NCBI GenBank assembly: GCA_041557595.1 | Contig: JBFFGE010000012.1 | Span: 1 to 42,929, forward strand | Length of the DNA: 42,929 nt | Reading direction: 5' to 3' | Source: JAOTYV01 sp041557595 | Lineage (GTDB): Bacteria > Pseudomonadota > Alphaproteobacteria > UBA8366 | In this document: one piece after another, positions 14,272 through 22,646 of the stretch | Layout of the letters: each line of letters begins with the position of its first letter | Numbering within the stretch: the first letter of the stretch is position 1 | The notes under the pieces: generated by a model | Databases searched by the model: none | The model's input: only the letters and a program-made list of their open reading frames with translations | What the model was told of the DNA's origin: nothing | Translations under genes and position numbers: made by a program

Positions 14272-15318
14272 ATGAGAAAAGTCGGTGTTTTTGTCGCCCT
14301 TGCCGGGGCGGCTGCCCTGCTGTCGGTACCGCAGAGCGTCGCCATGGCGGCGGAAATAACACTCAAACTCGGGACCGTGTCCAACGACAAGACGTCGATG
14401 GGGCGGGCTATCGCGAACGTCCTGATGCCCAAGATCAAGGAATACTCCAAAGGCCGCATGGAAATCGCATCCCACTGGATGGGGTCGATCTGCGGCGAAC
14501 AGATTTGCGGCGAACAGGCCAAGCAAGGGCTGATCGATATCGCCACGAGTTCGACGGCGAATTTCGGCAATTTCGGGACGGCCTACGCCATCGCGGACCT
14601 TCCCTATATCTTCAAGGATTTGGAAAGCGCCAATAAGCTCGCCGCCGGCTGGTTCGGCAAGGCGCTGCACGCCAACGCGGCGAAAGAAACCGGCTTCAAG
14701 GTATACGGCGTCTTTTCTGTCGGCGGTTTTCGTGCACTCGGCAACAACGTCCGGCCGATCAGGGAGCCGAAAGACCTGAAAGGCGTCAAGATCCGCGTCA
14801 CCAAGAGCCCGGTGGAATTTACCCTGATCAAGTCCTGGGGCGGCGTTCCAATTCCCTATGACTGGGTGCAGCTCTACCAGGGTCTGCAAACCGGCGTGGT
14901 CAACGGGCAGTATGTGCAGTTGCCGTGGCAGGAACTCTACAAGATGTACGAAGTTCAGCCCTACTACACCGTGATGGGCGGCGCCTGGGGCGCGAACGTC
15001 ATCTATATGGACGAAAAACGGGTGAAGAAGCTTCCCGGTTGGGCGCAAGAGGCATTGCAGAAGGCCATGGATGAATTCGTGCCGGCGGCGATGGGCAACG
15101 ATGCCGCATGGGTCGAGGAAGGTGTCAAAAAGATCAAATCCAAGGTCAAGACCTTCTATATCCCGAACGACAAAGAGCAGGCGAAATGGATTGCCGGCGC
15201 GGTGCAGGCCTGGAAAAAGGCCAAGGGCACTTATGACGCCAAGCTTGCGCGTCGTGCGCTGAAGGAGCAGGGCTTGACCGACTTCATCAAGCAGCTGGAC
15301 AAGGCCGGCGCGCTTTAA
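14272..15318 (+). CDS. TRAP transporter substrate-binding protein (DctP family)
   Basis: 348 aa from ATG 14272 (GGGAGGA at 14257-14263). A frame open to 14041 lacks a signal and overlaps a terminator. Signal peptide ends AMA-AE (about residue 26). DctP features: LKLGTV at the mature N-terminus, 'DLKGVKIRV' in the hinge, WVQLYQGLQTGVVNGQYVQLPW, and helices with Lys-rich ends. It binds an organic acid in the periplasm and hands it to the DctQM permease; the substrate is unknown. An in-frame 15-bp tandem duplication (14488-14517) gives CGEQICGEQ early in the protein. Its permease genes lie convergently downstream, which is unusual. Confidence 0.93.
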   Translation: MRKVGVFVALAGAAALLSVPQSVAMAAEITLKLGTVSNDKTSMGRAIANVLMPKIKEYSKGRMEIASHWMGSICGEQICGEQAKQGLIDIATSSTANFGNFGTAYAIADLPYIFKDLESANKLAAGWFGKALHANAAKETGFKVYGVFSVGGFRALGNNVRPIREPKDLKGVKIRVTKSPVEFTLIKSWGGVPIPYDWVQLYQGLQTGVVNGQYVQLPWQELYKMYEVQPYYTVMGGAWGANVIYMDEKRVKKLPGWAQEALQKAMDEFVPAAMGNDAAWVEEGVKKIKSKVKTFYIPNDKEQAKWIAGAVQAWKKAKGTYDAKLARRALKEQGLTDFIKQLDKAGAL

Positions 15319-15353
15319 GCGGCAGGCGTTCCATTGAAAAACTCGCGTTAAAC

Positions 15354-15376
15354 AAGGGGGGTGGTGCCCCCCTTTT
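15354..15376. terminator. Bidirectional terminator between convergent TRAP units
   Basis: AAGGGGGG (15354-15361), TGGTG loop, CCCCCCTT (15367-15374) with TTTT after it on plus and A/T on the other side. It ends the DctP transcript and possibly the opposing DctM-DctQ one. Confidence 0.8.
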
Positions 15377-15401
15377 CGTGTGCTTGTGGCAATTCGCGGG
15401 C

Positions 15402-15920
15402 CTACCCCACGCCGCTGCCGCTCGCCAGCGCGAACGTTCCCCGGCGGAATTTGACGACATCCTCGACGAACGCGACCAGGGCGCCCAGAAAGACCAGGCC
15501 ACCGGTCAGCGGCAGGATCATCATCGGGTAGCTTTTTGGAAGGTACCCCATTTCCCAATATTTGCCGGGATTGGTCGAGGCGACCTCGTAGCCATAGATG
15601 CAAATGACCGCGCCGAGGCCGCAGATGATCAGCGTCCACAATTGCTGCACGGCGAACCCGAACCGGAGAGGCAATCGGGAATACAACAGATTGAGCGCAA
15701 TGTGTTCGCGTTCCCGGACCGTCAGGGCGAGGGCGATGAACACCAGCCAGATATTGCTGAACAGGGTCATCAGGTCGCCCCAGACCGGCGGATCCTCGAA
15801 GACGTAGCGCATGAACACGGTGTAGACGGTAAAGATCACCATCAGAAACAGCGCCACCGCGCAGAAGGCCGTCAGGGTTTTCCGAACATACAGGTCGAGC
15901 TTGACCAAAAAACGCACCAT
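15402..15920 (-). CDS. TRAP transporter small permease (DctQ family)
   Basis: 172 aa with GGAG before the start; a second in-frame ATG lies just upstream. Four TM segments (about 17-38, 48-68, 92-112, 133-155), with FMRYVFEDPPVWGDLM and the conserved Arg/Glu after TM2 (VREREHIALNLLYSRLP). It is the small membrane subunit that partners DctM in the inner membrane. The start lies 12 nt after the DctM stop, so it is translated from the same mRNA. Confidence 0.92.
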   Translation of the reverse strand: MVRFLVKLDLYVRKTLTAFCAVALFLMVIFTVYTVFMRYVFEDPPVWGDLMTLFSNIWLVFIALALTVREREHIALNLLYSRLPLRFGFAVQQLWTLIICGLGAVICIYGYEVASTNPGKYWEMGYLPKSYPMMILPLTGGLVFLGALVAFVEDVVKFRRGTFALASGSGVG

Positions 15921-15931
15921 TCATCGCTCTC

Positions 15932-17221
15932 CTATTGCACGAAGCCCCAGGCCGTCGGCAGCCACATCGTGAAACCCGGCACGACGACAAGCAGGAACAT
16001 CAAGCCGAACAACGCCACGAGATAGGGCAGCATCGCCACCGCGACGCTTTCGAGACTGGCCTTGGCGATCGCCGCGGTGGTGAAGTAACCGACCCCCAGC
16101 GGCGGTGTTACCGTGCCGATCAGGAAGCCGACGACGACGATCAGCGCCGCTTGTACGTCCGGATACCCGGCGGCCACGCAGACTTTGATGAGGACCGGAC
16201 CTACGACGATGATGTTTGCGGCCGCATCCATGATCATGCCAAGCACGTAAATGAAACTGACGAGGACAAGCGCGAAGACATAGGGGTTCGCCGAAAAGCT
16301 CAGCAGCCAGATCTCCAGCGCATTGATGGCGCCGAGCGTGGTCAGCAGCCAGCTGAAGGGGCCCGCCGCGGCAATGATGATGAACACGGTTGCGCTGGTG
16401 CGGAAGGCGCGGATGAACGCGCCGCGGCAATTCTCCCAGGTAATCGCCTTGTACACGAAAATGCCGACGAGGAGCGCGGTCAATGCGGTGATCGCGCCGG
16501 CCTCAACCACGCCGGCGACGCCGCCGACGACGGACCCCACCAGCACGATCGGAATGAGGAACGCGAAGGACGCCTTGACCGCCGAATTTCCCAGCGCGGA
16601 CCAGGTGAACGGCTCCTCGCTGCGTTCAAAATTGTTGCGCACCGCCAGGATATAATTGATCACCATCAGCAGCGCCCCGATCATGATGCCGGGAATGATT
16701 CCGCCCGCGAACAACGCGCCCACCGAAATGCCGCCGGCATTGGCCAGGATCACCATGGCGATGCTGGGCGGGATGATGCCGCCGATGGTGGCGCTCACCG
16801 CGGTAATGCCGGCGGAGAAGGCGGCCGGATATCCGGCCCGCTTCATTGCCGGGATCAACAGCGAGCCGACGGTCGCGGTGTCCGCCACGACCGAGCCGTT
16901 CATGCCGGCGAAAAACATACTCACCAGCACATTGACCTGCGCCATGCTGCCGCGCATGCGGCCGATGATGCGGCGGCTGAACTCGACCAGCCGATCGGTT
17001 ATCGTCGCGCTGGTCATCAATTCGCCGGTCAGCATGAAGAAGGGAATGGCGGTGAGCGGCAGGCTGTTGATCGCCTCGAACATCTGGTTGGGAATGAGGT
17101 TCAGCGGCACCGAATCGGTGATGAAGATATAGACGGTGGGCAGCAGGATCAGGGTGAAGCCGATCGGCGCGCCCAGCAGAATCAAAACGACCAGAAGCGC
17201 CAGCAGAATAATGCTTTCCAT
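15932..17221 (-). CDS. TRAP transporter large permease (DctM family)
   Basis: 429 aa with about 12 hydrophobic segments. Family features include PLNLIPNQMFEAINSLPLTAIPFFMLTGELM, GSMAQVNVLVSMFFAGMNGSVVADTATVGSLLIPAMKRAGY and ATIGGIIPPSIAMVILANAGGISVGALFAGGIIPG. It forms the sodium-driven transport channel with DctQ. It is the first gene of the minus-strand unit. AAGGGG lies about 12 nt from the ATG, a slightly long spacing. Confidence 0.94.
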   Translation of the reverse strand: MESIILLALLVVLILLGAPIGFTLILLPTVYIFITDSVPLNLIPNQMFEAINSLPLTAIPFFMLTGELMTSATITDRLVEFSRRIIGRMRGSMAQVNVLVSMFFAGMNGSVVADTATVGSLLIPAMKRAGYPAAFSAGITAVSATIGGIIPPSIAMVILANAGGISVGALFAGGIIPGIMIGALLMVINYILAVRNNFERSEEPFTWSALGNSAVKASFAFLIPIVLVGSVVGGVAGVVEAGAITALTALLVGIFVYKAITWENCRGAFIRAFRTSATVFIIIAAAGPFSWLLTTLGAINALEIWLLSFSANPYVFALVLVSFIYVLGMIMDAAANIIVVGPVLIKVCVAAGYPDVQAALIVVVGFLIGTVTPPLGVGYFTTAAIAKASLESVAVAMLPYLVALFGLMFLLVVVPGFTMWLPTAWGFVQ

Positions 17222-17475
17222 TCAAGAACGACCCCCCTTGCGCAGCCTTCTGGAACGGTGCGACGGATTGTTGGGCTGCTTGATAATGCCTTCGTAATCG
17301 TGTTCCCGAGCCGGCCTCGATCGCCGCAATCGGCGACTTCGGAACAATCGGCCAGGGGCGTGCGGTTTTCGATCTCCCCGTCGCGAATCGGTTGCTGATG
17401 GCGTCAATTGTACAGACAAGCGGCATTTGCGCTACCCTGCCGCCGTTCTGGCCGCAAAAGAGGAATCGCGCGGAC

Positions 17476-18504
17476 ATGAAATTCGGCACCTTTCATCTGA
17501 TGGAACGGCCCTTCGCCAAGGGCGAGGCCCAGGTCATTCACGAACATCTGGAGCAGATAAAATTGGCGGACCGGGTCGGGTTCGACGCGGTTTGGCTGAC
17601 CGAACATCATTTCTCCTCGGTTCCCTACGTGCCCGACGTAATGGGCGAATACGGTCTCAGCACCTCGCCGTTCGCGCTTGCCTGCGCCGTGTCGCAGGTG
17701 ACCGAGCGGGTGCGCATCGGCACGGCGGTCAAGGTCTTGCCGCTCGAACATCCCCTGCGCACCGCCGAGGATATCACCTTCGCCGATATCCTGAGCAACG
17801 GGCGCATCGATGTCGGTGTCGGAACCGGCTACCGCCAATACGAGTTCCAAGGGCTCGGCGTGGCGGTAGAAGAGAAGGTGGAGCGGTTCAAGGAGGCGCT
17901 GGAGATCATGGTCGGCGCCTGGACCACCGAGGAATTCTCCTACGAGGGGAAGTTCTGGCAGGTGCCACGGCTGACCCTGGTGCCGCGGCCGGTCCAGAAA
18001 CCCCACCCGCCGGTTTGGATCGCGACCCGCCTTGGCACCCGCGAGATCATCGATTTCGCCGTCTCGGGCGGCTACCGGCTGCTGTCCGCCTGGGCGCCGC
18101 CCGAGGAACTGCGCGTGGCCTGCGACCTGATGCGCACGGTGCGGGCCGAACAGGGCCAGGGCGGCACCGGCTTCGACTTTCCCTGCATTCGTCACGTCTT
18201 CGTGGCGGAAAGCGATGCGGAAGCGAAGCGGCTCGGCACCGAGTATATCGAGTACTACATGAAATCGACCGCCCTGTTCCGCCCGATCGGCGCGCATGAG
18301 CGCGATCAGATGGTGTTCGGCGGCGTCGATACGTGCATCGAAAAGCTGCGCCGGCTGCAGGCCGAGGGCGGCGTCAATTACGTGCTCTGCTGGATGAATT
18401 TCGGCGGCATGCCGCATGACATGGTGAGCCGGTCGATGCAGCTGTTCGCCGATGCGGTCATGCCCGCCTTGCGCGACGGGGTGGCCAGTACCGCCGCGGA
18501 ATAG
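17476..18504 (+). CDS. LLM-class flavin-dependent monooxygenase
   Basis: 342 aa from ATG 17476, with AGAGGAA upstream. Upstream in-frame ATGs (from 17392) would add a non-conserved extension. It is a luciferase-like TIM barrel: KFGTFHLMERP at the start, DRVGFDAVWLTEHHFSS, LACAVSQVTERVRIGTAVKVLPLEHPLRTAEDITFADILSNGRIDVGVGTGYRQYEF, then KPHPPVWIA. It would oxidise an organic substrate with reduced FMN and O2; the substrate is unknown. It is divergent from DctM (254-nt gap) and convergent with the MmgE/PrpD gene (7 nt apart). Confidence 0.9.
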   Translation: MKFGTFHLMERPFAKGEAQVIHEHLEQIKLADRVGFDAVWLTEHHFSSVPYVPDVMGEYGLSTSPFALACAVSQVTERVRIGTAVKVLPLEHPLRTAEDITFADILSNGRIDVGVGTGYRQYEFQGLGVAVEEKVERFKEALEIMVGAWTTEEFSYEGKFWQVPRLTLVPRPVQKPHPPVWIATRLGTREIIDFAVSGGYRLLSAWAPPEELRVACDLMRTVRAEQGQGGTGFDFPCIRHVFVAESDAEAKRLGTEYIEYYMKSTALFRPIGAHERDQMVFGGVDTCIEKLRRLQAEGGVNYVLCWMNFGGMPHDMVSRSMQLFADAVMPALRDGVASTAAE

Positions 18505-18511
18505 CGCACGA

Positions 18512-19951
18512 TCAATCGACGCGCAATTGATCCATCAGCGTGCGCGTATCCGGCAGCGTCTCGAGCGCGCCGATCATGTCGAGCGCCGCGTCGCGGCGAT
18601 CCGGCGGCAGCACGCCGTCGGCGCATTCCCGGTATTTGTCGGCGATATCGTCCCAGCCCGCCGGGTCCTCCGACCAGCCGCGCGCGTAGGACCGGGCATT
18701 CTTCAGGATGCGGCCGTCCTTGAGATGGAAGGTCACGCGGGTTTCCGCCCAGTTGACTCCGTCGACGCCCCATTGACCCTTGTGGTGGGAAAAATCGTCG
18801 GGCACCGACACCTGCACACGGGACATCAGCGGCTGGACGTCGCCCCGGTCGAGCCGTTCCCGGGTGTATTGCGGCAGGCCGGCGCGGCGGTCGATCACGC
18901 TGACCGCCACGCTCCAGGGCAGGCAGTATCGCGCCCGGTAGGGATCCTGCGCTTCCGCGTAGCATGCGATGGCATGGGCCTGCGGCGTGACTTCCAAGTC
19001 GATCCGGTCGACGTCCTGCGGCTGAACATCGTGCTCGATCACCAGGTCGAGGACGCAATCGATGGCGGCGGCGGGGGCGGTCGAGCCCGGGTGGAAGCAA
19101 ACGATCGTGGTGTCTTCCGCCAGCTCCCAGCGCTCGCCGAGCCGCTCGGTCATGCGGTCCAGGCTGTAGTTGCCCGCGCCGCAGAATGTCTCCGCGAGGC
19201 CAAATTTCTCATGCCCGCCGACGGCCGTCGGCGACGGCTCGATGATGTCCGGATCCATCAGATAGCCGCCTTCGGCCAGCAGCAGGGCAAAGAGGCCGTT
19301 GCGCACGCCGTGGCCAACATGAAACGCCTTGCCCATCGAGCCCACATTCTTGCGCAGGCCGCTGGCCTCGGACGCCGCGACCGCCATCGCCATGCGCGTT
19401 TGCAGGACGTCGAGCCCCGCGATGCGGGCGCCCGCGGCGGCCACCCCGATCGCGCCGACGATGCCGTTCGGGTGCCAGCCATTGTCGATCAGCGCCGGAC
19501 GCAGCCCGCGCGAGATCCGCGACTCCACCTCGAACCCGGCAATGAATCCTTCCAGCAGGGCTTGGCCGTTGACGCCGCGCTCCTCGGCCGCGGCCAGCGC
19601 ACCCGGTACCATGACCACGCTGGCATGGGTCACGCCCTTGGTATAGTCGTCGTATTCCTGCGAATGGGCGCTGGTCGCGTTGACATATCCGGCGAGCGGC
19701 GCCGACGTGCGGTCCGGATGGCCGATCACGCTGGCCGCCGGATTGCCGCCCATGTGACGTGCGGTTGCCAGCGCGATCCGCGTCGAATCCTCCCGCGATC
19801 CCGCCAGCGCGATCCCCACCATATCGAGGATGCGCATCTTCGCGGACGCATAGGCGGCGGGGGGAATTTCGGCGCCCGGCGTCTCGATCGCCAGCCGCGC
19901 CAGAGTTTCGGTCACGCCCAAGTGTAATCTCCCGTGGCGGTTTGGGCCCAT
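18512..19951 (-). CDS. MmgE/PrpD family protein
   Basis: 479 aa, matching the family length. It starts with LARLAIETPGAEIPPAAYASAKMRILDMVGIALAGS. Further features are SAHSQEYDDYTKGVTHASVVMVPGALAAAE, WHPNGIVGAIGVAAAGARIAGLD, and a C-terminal domain with WSVAVSVIDRRAG. Family members are 2-methylcitrate dehydratase (propionate catabolism) or cis-aconitate decarboxylase-like; without other methylcitrate genes here the exact substrate is open. ATG 19951 has no clear ribosome site; GTG 19915 with GGGAG upstream is an alternative that removes 12 residues. Downstream neighbour is convergent. Confidence 0.9.
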   Translation of the reverse strand: MGPNRHGRLHLGVTETLARLAIETPGAEIPPAAYASAKMRILDMVGIALAGSREDSTRIALATARHMGGNPAASVIGHPDRTSAPLAGYVNATSAHSQEYDDYTKGVTHASVVMVPGALAAAEERGVNGQALLEGFIAGFEVESRISRGLRPALIDNGWHPNGIVGAIGVAAAGARIAGLDVLQTRMAMAVAASEASGLRKNVGSMGKAFHVGHGVRNGLFALLLAEGGYLMDPDIIEPSPTAVGGHEKFGLAETFCGAGNYSLDRMTERLGERWELAEDTTIVCFHPGSTAPAAAIDCVLDLVIEHDVQPQDVDRIDLEVTPQAHAIACYAEAQDPYRARYCLPWSVAVSVIDRRAGLPQYTRERLDRGDVQPLMSRVQVSVPDDFSHHKGQWGVDGVNWAETRVTFHLKDGRILKNARSYARGWSEDPAGWDDIADKYRECADGVLPPDRRDAALDMIGALETLPDTRTLMDQLRVD

Positions 19952-20061
19952 CTATCCGGAATCAGCATGACAGCGCGCCCGCCGCGGAACAAGGCGTTGG
20001 GGCCGGTTGCTGGCGATAGGGCGACGATTCAGGCCTACCAGCCGAGTAAATGATGGATACC

Positions 20062-20090
20062 TTGACTCTCCTTGCCGTAAGGATCATAAG
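20062..20090 (+). promoter_or_regulatory. Sigma70-like promoter of the leader/attenuator transcript
   Basis: TTGACT (20062-20067), 17 nt, CATAAG (20085-20090). It would start transcription about 20097, 42 nt before the leader ORF and 190 nt before the terminator. This is the best promoter in the 401-nt gap before the RNA-repair operon. Confidence 0.55.
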
Positions 20091-20138
20091 CCCTCACCGA
20101 TTTTCAGAATCCGTCCAGCCAAACGTAGGGCAAAACCG

Positions 20139-20258
20139 ATGACGACGACTCTTCTATCGAAGCATAGGCACGTTACGCAATTTCTCGGCGCGACCGCGCG
20201 TCCGGGGCATTGCTGTGATCTGCCGTGCCGAATGGGAGGGTGGCTGGAATTGTTGTAG
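20139..20258 (+). CDS. 39-codon leader peptide with Cys-Cys and Cys codons
   Basis: Begins MTTTLLSKHRHVTQFLG and ends RMGGWLELL. Cys codons lie at 25, 26 (20211-20216) and 30 (20226-20228), within GHCCDLPCRM. The stop is 26 nt before a terminator. The octamer GGGAGGGT (20234-20241) lies inside codons 32-35 and is identical to the 3' arm of the terminator. Small size, clustered codons for one rare amino acid and the overlapping RNA arms are the hallmarks of a transcription-attenuation leader. It could instead be an independent small protein. AGGG lies upstream of the ATG at a long distance, so the ribosome site is weak. Confidence 0.6.
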   Translation: MTTTLLSKHRHVTQFLGATARPGHCCDLPCRMGGWLELL

Positions 20259-20318
20259 CAAAATAAATATCCGGCAATTTTTTGACCCTCCCAAGGACGT
20301 TACCTCGGGAGGGTTTTT
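20234..20318 (+). promoter_or_regulatory. Transcription attenuator before the RNA-repair operon
   Basis: Terminator: ACCCTCCC (20285-20292), inner AGG/CCT pairing, GGGAGGGT (20307-20314), then TTTTT. Alternative: the same ACCCTCCC can pair with the identical GGGAGGGT at 20234-20241 inside the leader ORF, which would remove the terminator. A ribosome stalled at the Cys codons (20211-20228) would leave 20234-20241 free and allow read-through into the gene at 20353; a ribosome moving to the stop codon would cover it and permit termination. The pairings are seen directly; the regulation is inferred. Confidence 0.65.
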
Positions 20319-20352
20319 CTTTGCCGCAACGGCCGGATGAAGGAATTGATGG

Positions 20353-21243
20353 ATGGCGGAATCCGGGCGATCGGACAGTCGAGTGAGTAACGGTGGGTTA
20401 ACCCGCCGCTGGTCTAATAGGCAAATGGAAATGAGCAATTGCGCATGTATTTCAGCAAATATCCGTGCCGAAATAGGTAAATGTTTGCAGGATGTTGAAT
20501 GCGATCACGGTGTGCGAATCTTATTCGCCATCGAATCGGGCAGCCGTGCCTGGGGCTTTCCGTCCCCCGATAGCGACTATGACGTCCGTTTCGTCTATGT
20601 CCATGCGCTCGATTGGTATCTGTCTATCGATTCGCGCCACGATGTCATCGAGTTGCCAATCGCGGACGATCTTGACATCAATGGCTGGGATCTCCGCAAG
20701 GCGCTGAATCTCCTCATCAAGCCGAATCCTGTGTTGCTGGAGTGGCTGCGGTCGCCCGTGGTCTACCAGGCGGACCGGCAGGCGATGGAGCGGCTTTGCG
20801 CGCTTGGCGAGCAGACCGCGCATATTCGGCCGTCAACACATCATTATCTTCATCTGTGCCGCTCGCAATACCGCCGTTTCATTGACGGCAAGAGTGACGT
20901 TGCTGTGAAGAAATATTTCTATGCACTGCGCCCTGCACTGGCGCTGATGTGGCTGCACGCGCGTCCCGATCTTCCGGTGCCGATGGATCTACCTGAATTG
21001 CGGGCGGGACTCGAGCTGAGCGGATCGGTTTCGGAATTTCTCGATGAGTTGTTGCGACGGAAAGCGGTGACACGTGAGTTGGGCGTAGCGCCACGCGTGG
21101 CCGCACTCGATGCGTTGATCGAGCAGGCCATCGAACGGGCGGAGGCGGAATCAATCTCGGCATCGCCGCCGGCGAAAGACTTGTTGGACGCGGCTAACGC
21201 GCTGTTTCGTGGGATCGTGATGGAGGGCGCTGGATGCTGCTGA
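20353..21243 (+). CDS. RlaP-type (YcgL) nucleotidyltransferase of the RNA-repair operon
   Basis: 296 aa from ATG 20353, supported by AAGGA about 8 nt upstream. ATG 20425 and 20431 are in-frame alternatives closer to where family similarity begins. It is a pol-beta superfamily nucleotidyltransferase: ESGSRAWGFPSPDSDYDVRFVY (GS...DxD, metal-binding aspartates, about 60-80), followed by VIELPIADDLDINGWDLRKALNLLIKPNPVLLEWLRSPVVY and a helical C-terminus. The RNA-ligase-associated branch (RlaP) is known next to RNA ligases and is proposed to process or extend RNA ends. It overlaps the Hen1 start by 10 nt, so translation is coupled. It is the first gene after the attenuator. Confidence 0.9.
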   Translation: MAESGRSDSRVSNGGLTRRWSNRQMEMSNCACISANIRAEIGKCLQDVECDHGVRILFAIESGSRAWGFPSPDSDYDVRFVYVHALDWYLSIDSRHDVIELPIADDLDINGWDLRKALNLLIKPNPVLLEWLRSPVVYQADRQAMERLCALGEQTAHIRPSTHHYLHLCRSQYRRFIDGKSDVAVKKYFYALRPALALMWLHARPDLPVPMDLPELRAGLELSGSVSEFLDELLRRKAVTRELGVAPRVAALDALIEQAIERAEAESISASPPAKDLLDAANALFRGIVMEGAGCC

Positions 21244-22646
21244 CCATCTCGACGACGCACCAACCGGCGACCGATCTAGGGTACCTATTGCACAAGAATC
21301 CCGGTCGGCTCCACGACAAGACGCTGCCCTTTGGCACGGCGCTGATGTGCTATCCGGAAGCGGGCGCGGACCGGTGCACCTTCGCGCTGACGGTCGACGT
21401 GGACCCGATCGCACTTGTCCGCGGCAAGGGCGCCGGCGGCGGCATGCTGGACCAATATGTCAATGATCGGCCTTACGCCGCCTCGTCTTTCTTGTCGGTG
21501 GCCATGGCGCGCTCGCTCGGCACCGCATTTTCAGGGCGGGCCAAGGAACGGCAGGAATTGGCCGACACGGCGATGCCGCTGGAGGCGACGGTGGTGCCGT
21601 TGGCTGCCCGTGGACAGGAAGGCATGACACAGCGGCTGTTCGAACCGCTTGGTTACCGCGTGACGACCGAGACCCATCCTCTAGATTCCGAGAATCCGGG
21701 CTGGGGCGACAGTCCCTACCTGACCCTCAATCTGGCGGGAATCGTTCGCTTGCGCGACCTGCTCACGCATCTTTATGTCCTGATGCCGGTGCTCGACAAC
21801 GCGAAACATTACTATGTCGACACTGACGAGTTGGAAAAGCTGCTCGCCAAAGGGGCTGGCTGGCTCGATGCGCATCCGGAAAAGGAATTTATCGTCAACC
21901 GGTATCTCAAGCGCCGGCGGCGTCTGGTGCAGGAAGCGTTGGCGCGATTGACGGAAGCCGAGACCGGCGAGGAAGAGGTCGAAGCGGAGATCCGAGATTC
22001 GGATGAAGCGGCGCTGGAAAAACCGATCCGCCTGAACGATCGGCGCATGGCCGCCGTCGCGGAAACGCTCGCCGCGACCGGCACGCGAAGCGTGGTTGAT
22101 CTCGGCTGCGGCGAAGGCCGGTTGTTGCGTGAACTACTCGCCAAGAAACAGTTCGAAAAAATCATTGGCGTCGATACTGCGTTGCGCAGCCTGGAACGCG
22201 CGGAACGGCGATTGCGGTTGGATCAAATGTCCGATAGGCAGCGGGCGCGAATCGATCTGTTGCATGGGGCGCTCACTTATCGCGACCGGCGCCTGGAAGG
22301 GTACGACGCGGCAGCGTTGGTCGAGGTGATCGAGCACGTTGACGCCGACCGCCTGTCCGCGCTCGAACGCTCGCTGTTCGAATTCATGGCGCCGCGAACG
22401 GTGATCGTCACGACGCCGAACCGCGAATACAACACCCTGTTCGAGGGCATGGCGGACGGCGCGCTGCGTCACCGCGATCACCGCTTCGAATGGACTCGCG
22501 CCGAATTCGAAGCCTGGGCGAAGGGTGTCGCGGGACGGTACGGCTATGCGGTCCGCTTTGAGGGCATCGGCGACAGCCACCCGGAGCACGGCGCACCGAC
22601 CCAGATGGCGGTGTTCGGGAAAGAGAGGCGCGATGCCAATTCGTAA
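21234..22646 (+). CDS. hen1: 3'-terminal RNA ribose 2'-O-methyltransferase Hen1
   Basis: 470 aa with GGAGGG at 21222-21227. The N-terminal domain (about 1-235; LLTISTTHQPATDLGYLLHKNPGR at the start) is the bacterial-Hen1 ligase-activating part. The C-terminal methyltransferase (about 265-465) has the SAM motif VVDLGCGEGRLL (about 286), the metal site VEVIEHVD (about 363), TTPNREYN, and HRDHRFEWTRAEFEAW (about 413). In the known Pnkp/Hen1 complex, Hen1 methylates the 2'-OH at a cleaved RNA 3' end before ligation, so that the repaired RNA resists the same ribotoxin. All catalytic motifs look intact. It overlaps both flanking genes. Confidence 0.95.
   Translation: MLLTISTTHQPATDLGYLLHKNPGRLHDKTLPFGTALMCYPEAGADRCTFALTVDVDPIALVRGKGAGGGMLDQYVNDRPYAASSFLSVAMARSLGTAFSGRAKERQELADTAMPLEATVVPLAARGQEGMTQRLFEPLGYRVTTETHPLDSENPGWGDSPYLTLNLAGIVRLRDLLTHLYVLMPVLDNAKHYYVDTDELEKLLAKGAGWLDAHPEKEFIVNRYLKRRRRLVQEALARLTEAETGEEEVEAEIRDSDEAALEKPIRLNDRRMAAVAETLAATGTRSVVDLGCGEGRLLRELLAKKQFEKIIGVDTALRSLERAERRLRLDQMSDRQRARIDLLHGALTYRDRRLEGYDAAALVEVIEHVDADRLSALERSLFEFMAPRTVIVTTPNREYNTLFEGMADGALRHRDHRFEWTRAEFEAWAKGVAGRYGYAVRFEGIGDSHPEHGAPTQMAVFGKERRDANS

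Noticed and set aside
14152..15990. 612-residue minus frame across the DctP gene and its terminator
   Set aside because: It spans a signal-peptide gene, a terminator and part of DctQ; it is a GC-bias shadow.
15935..17398. 487-residue plus frame over DctM
   Set aside because: It encodes a highly charged sequence opposite a 12-TM permease; mirror of hydrophobic codons.
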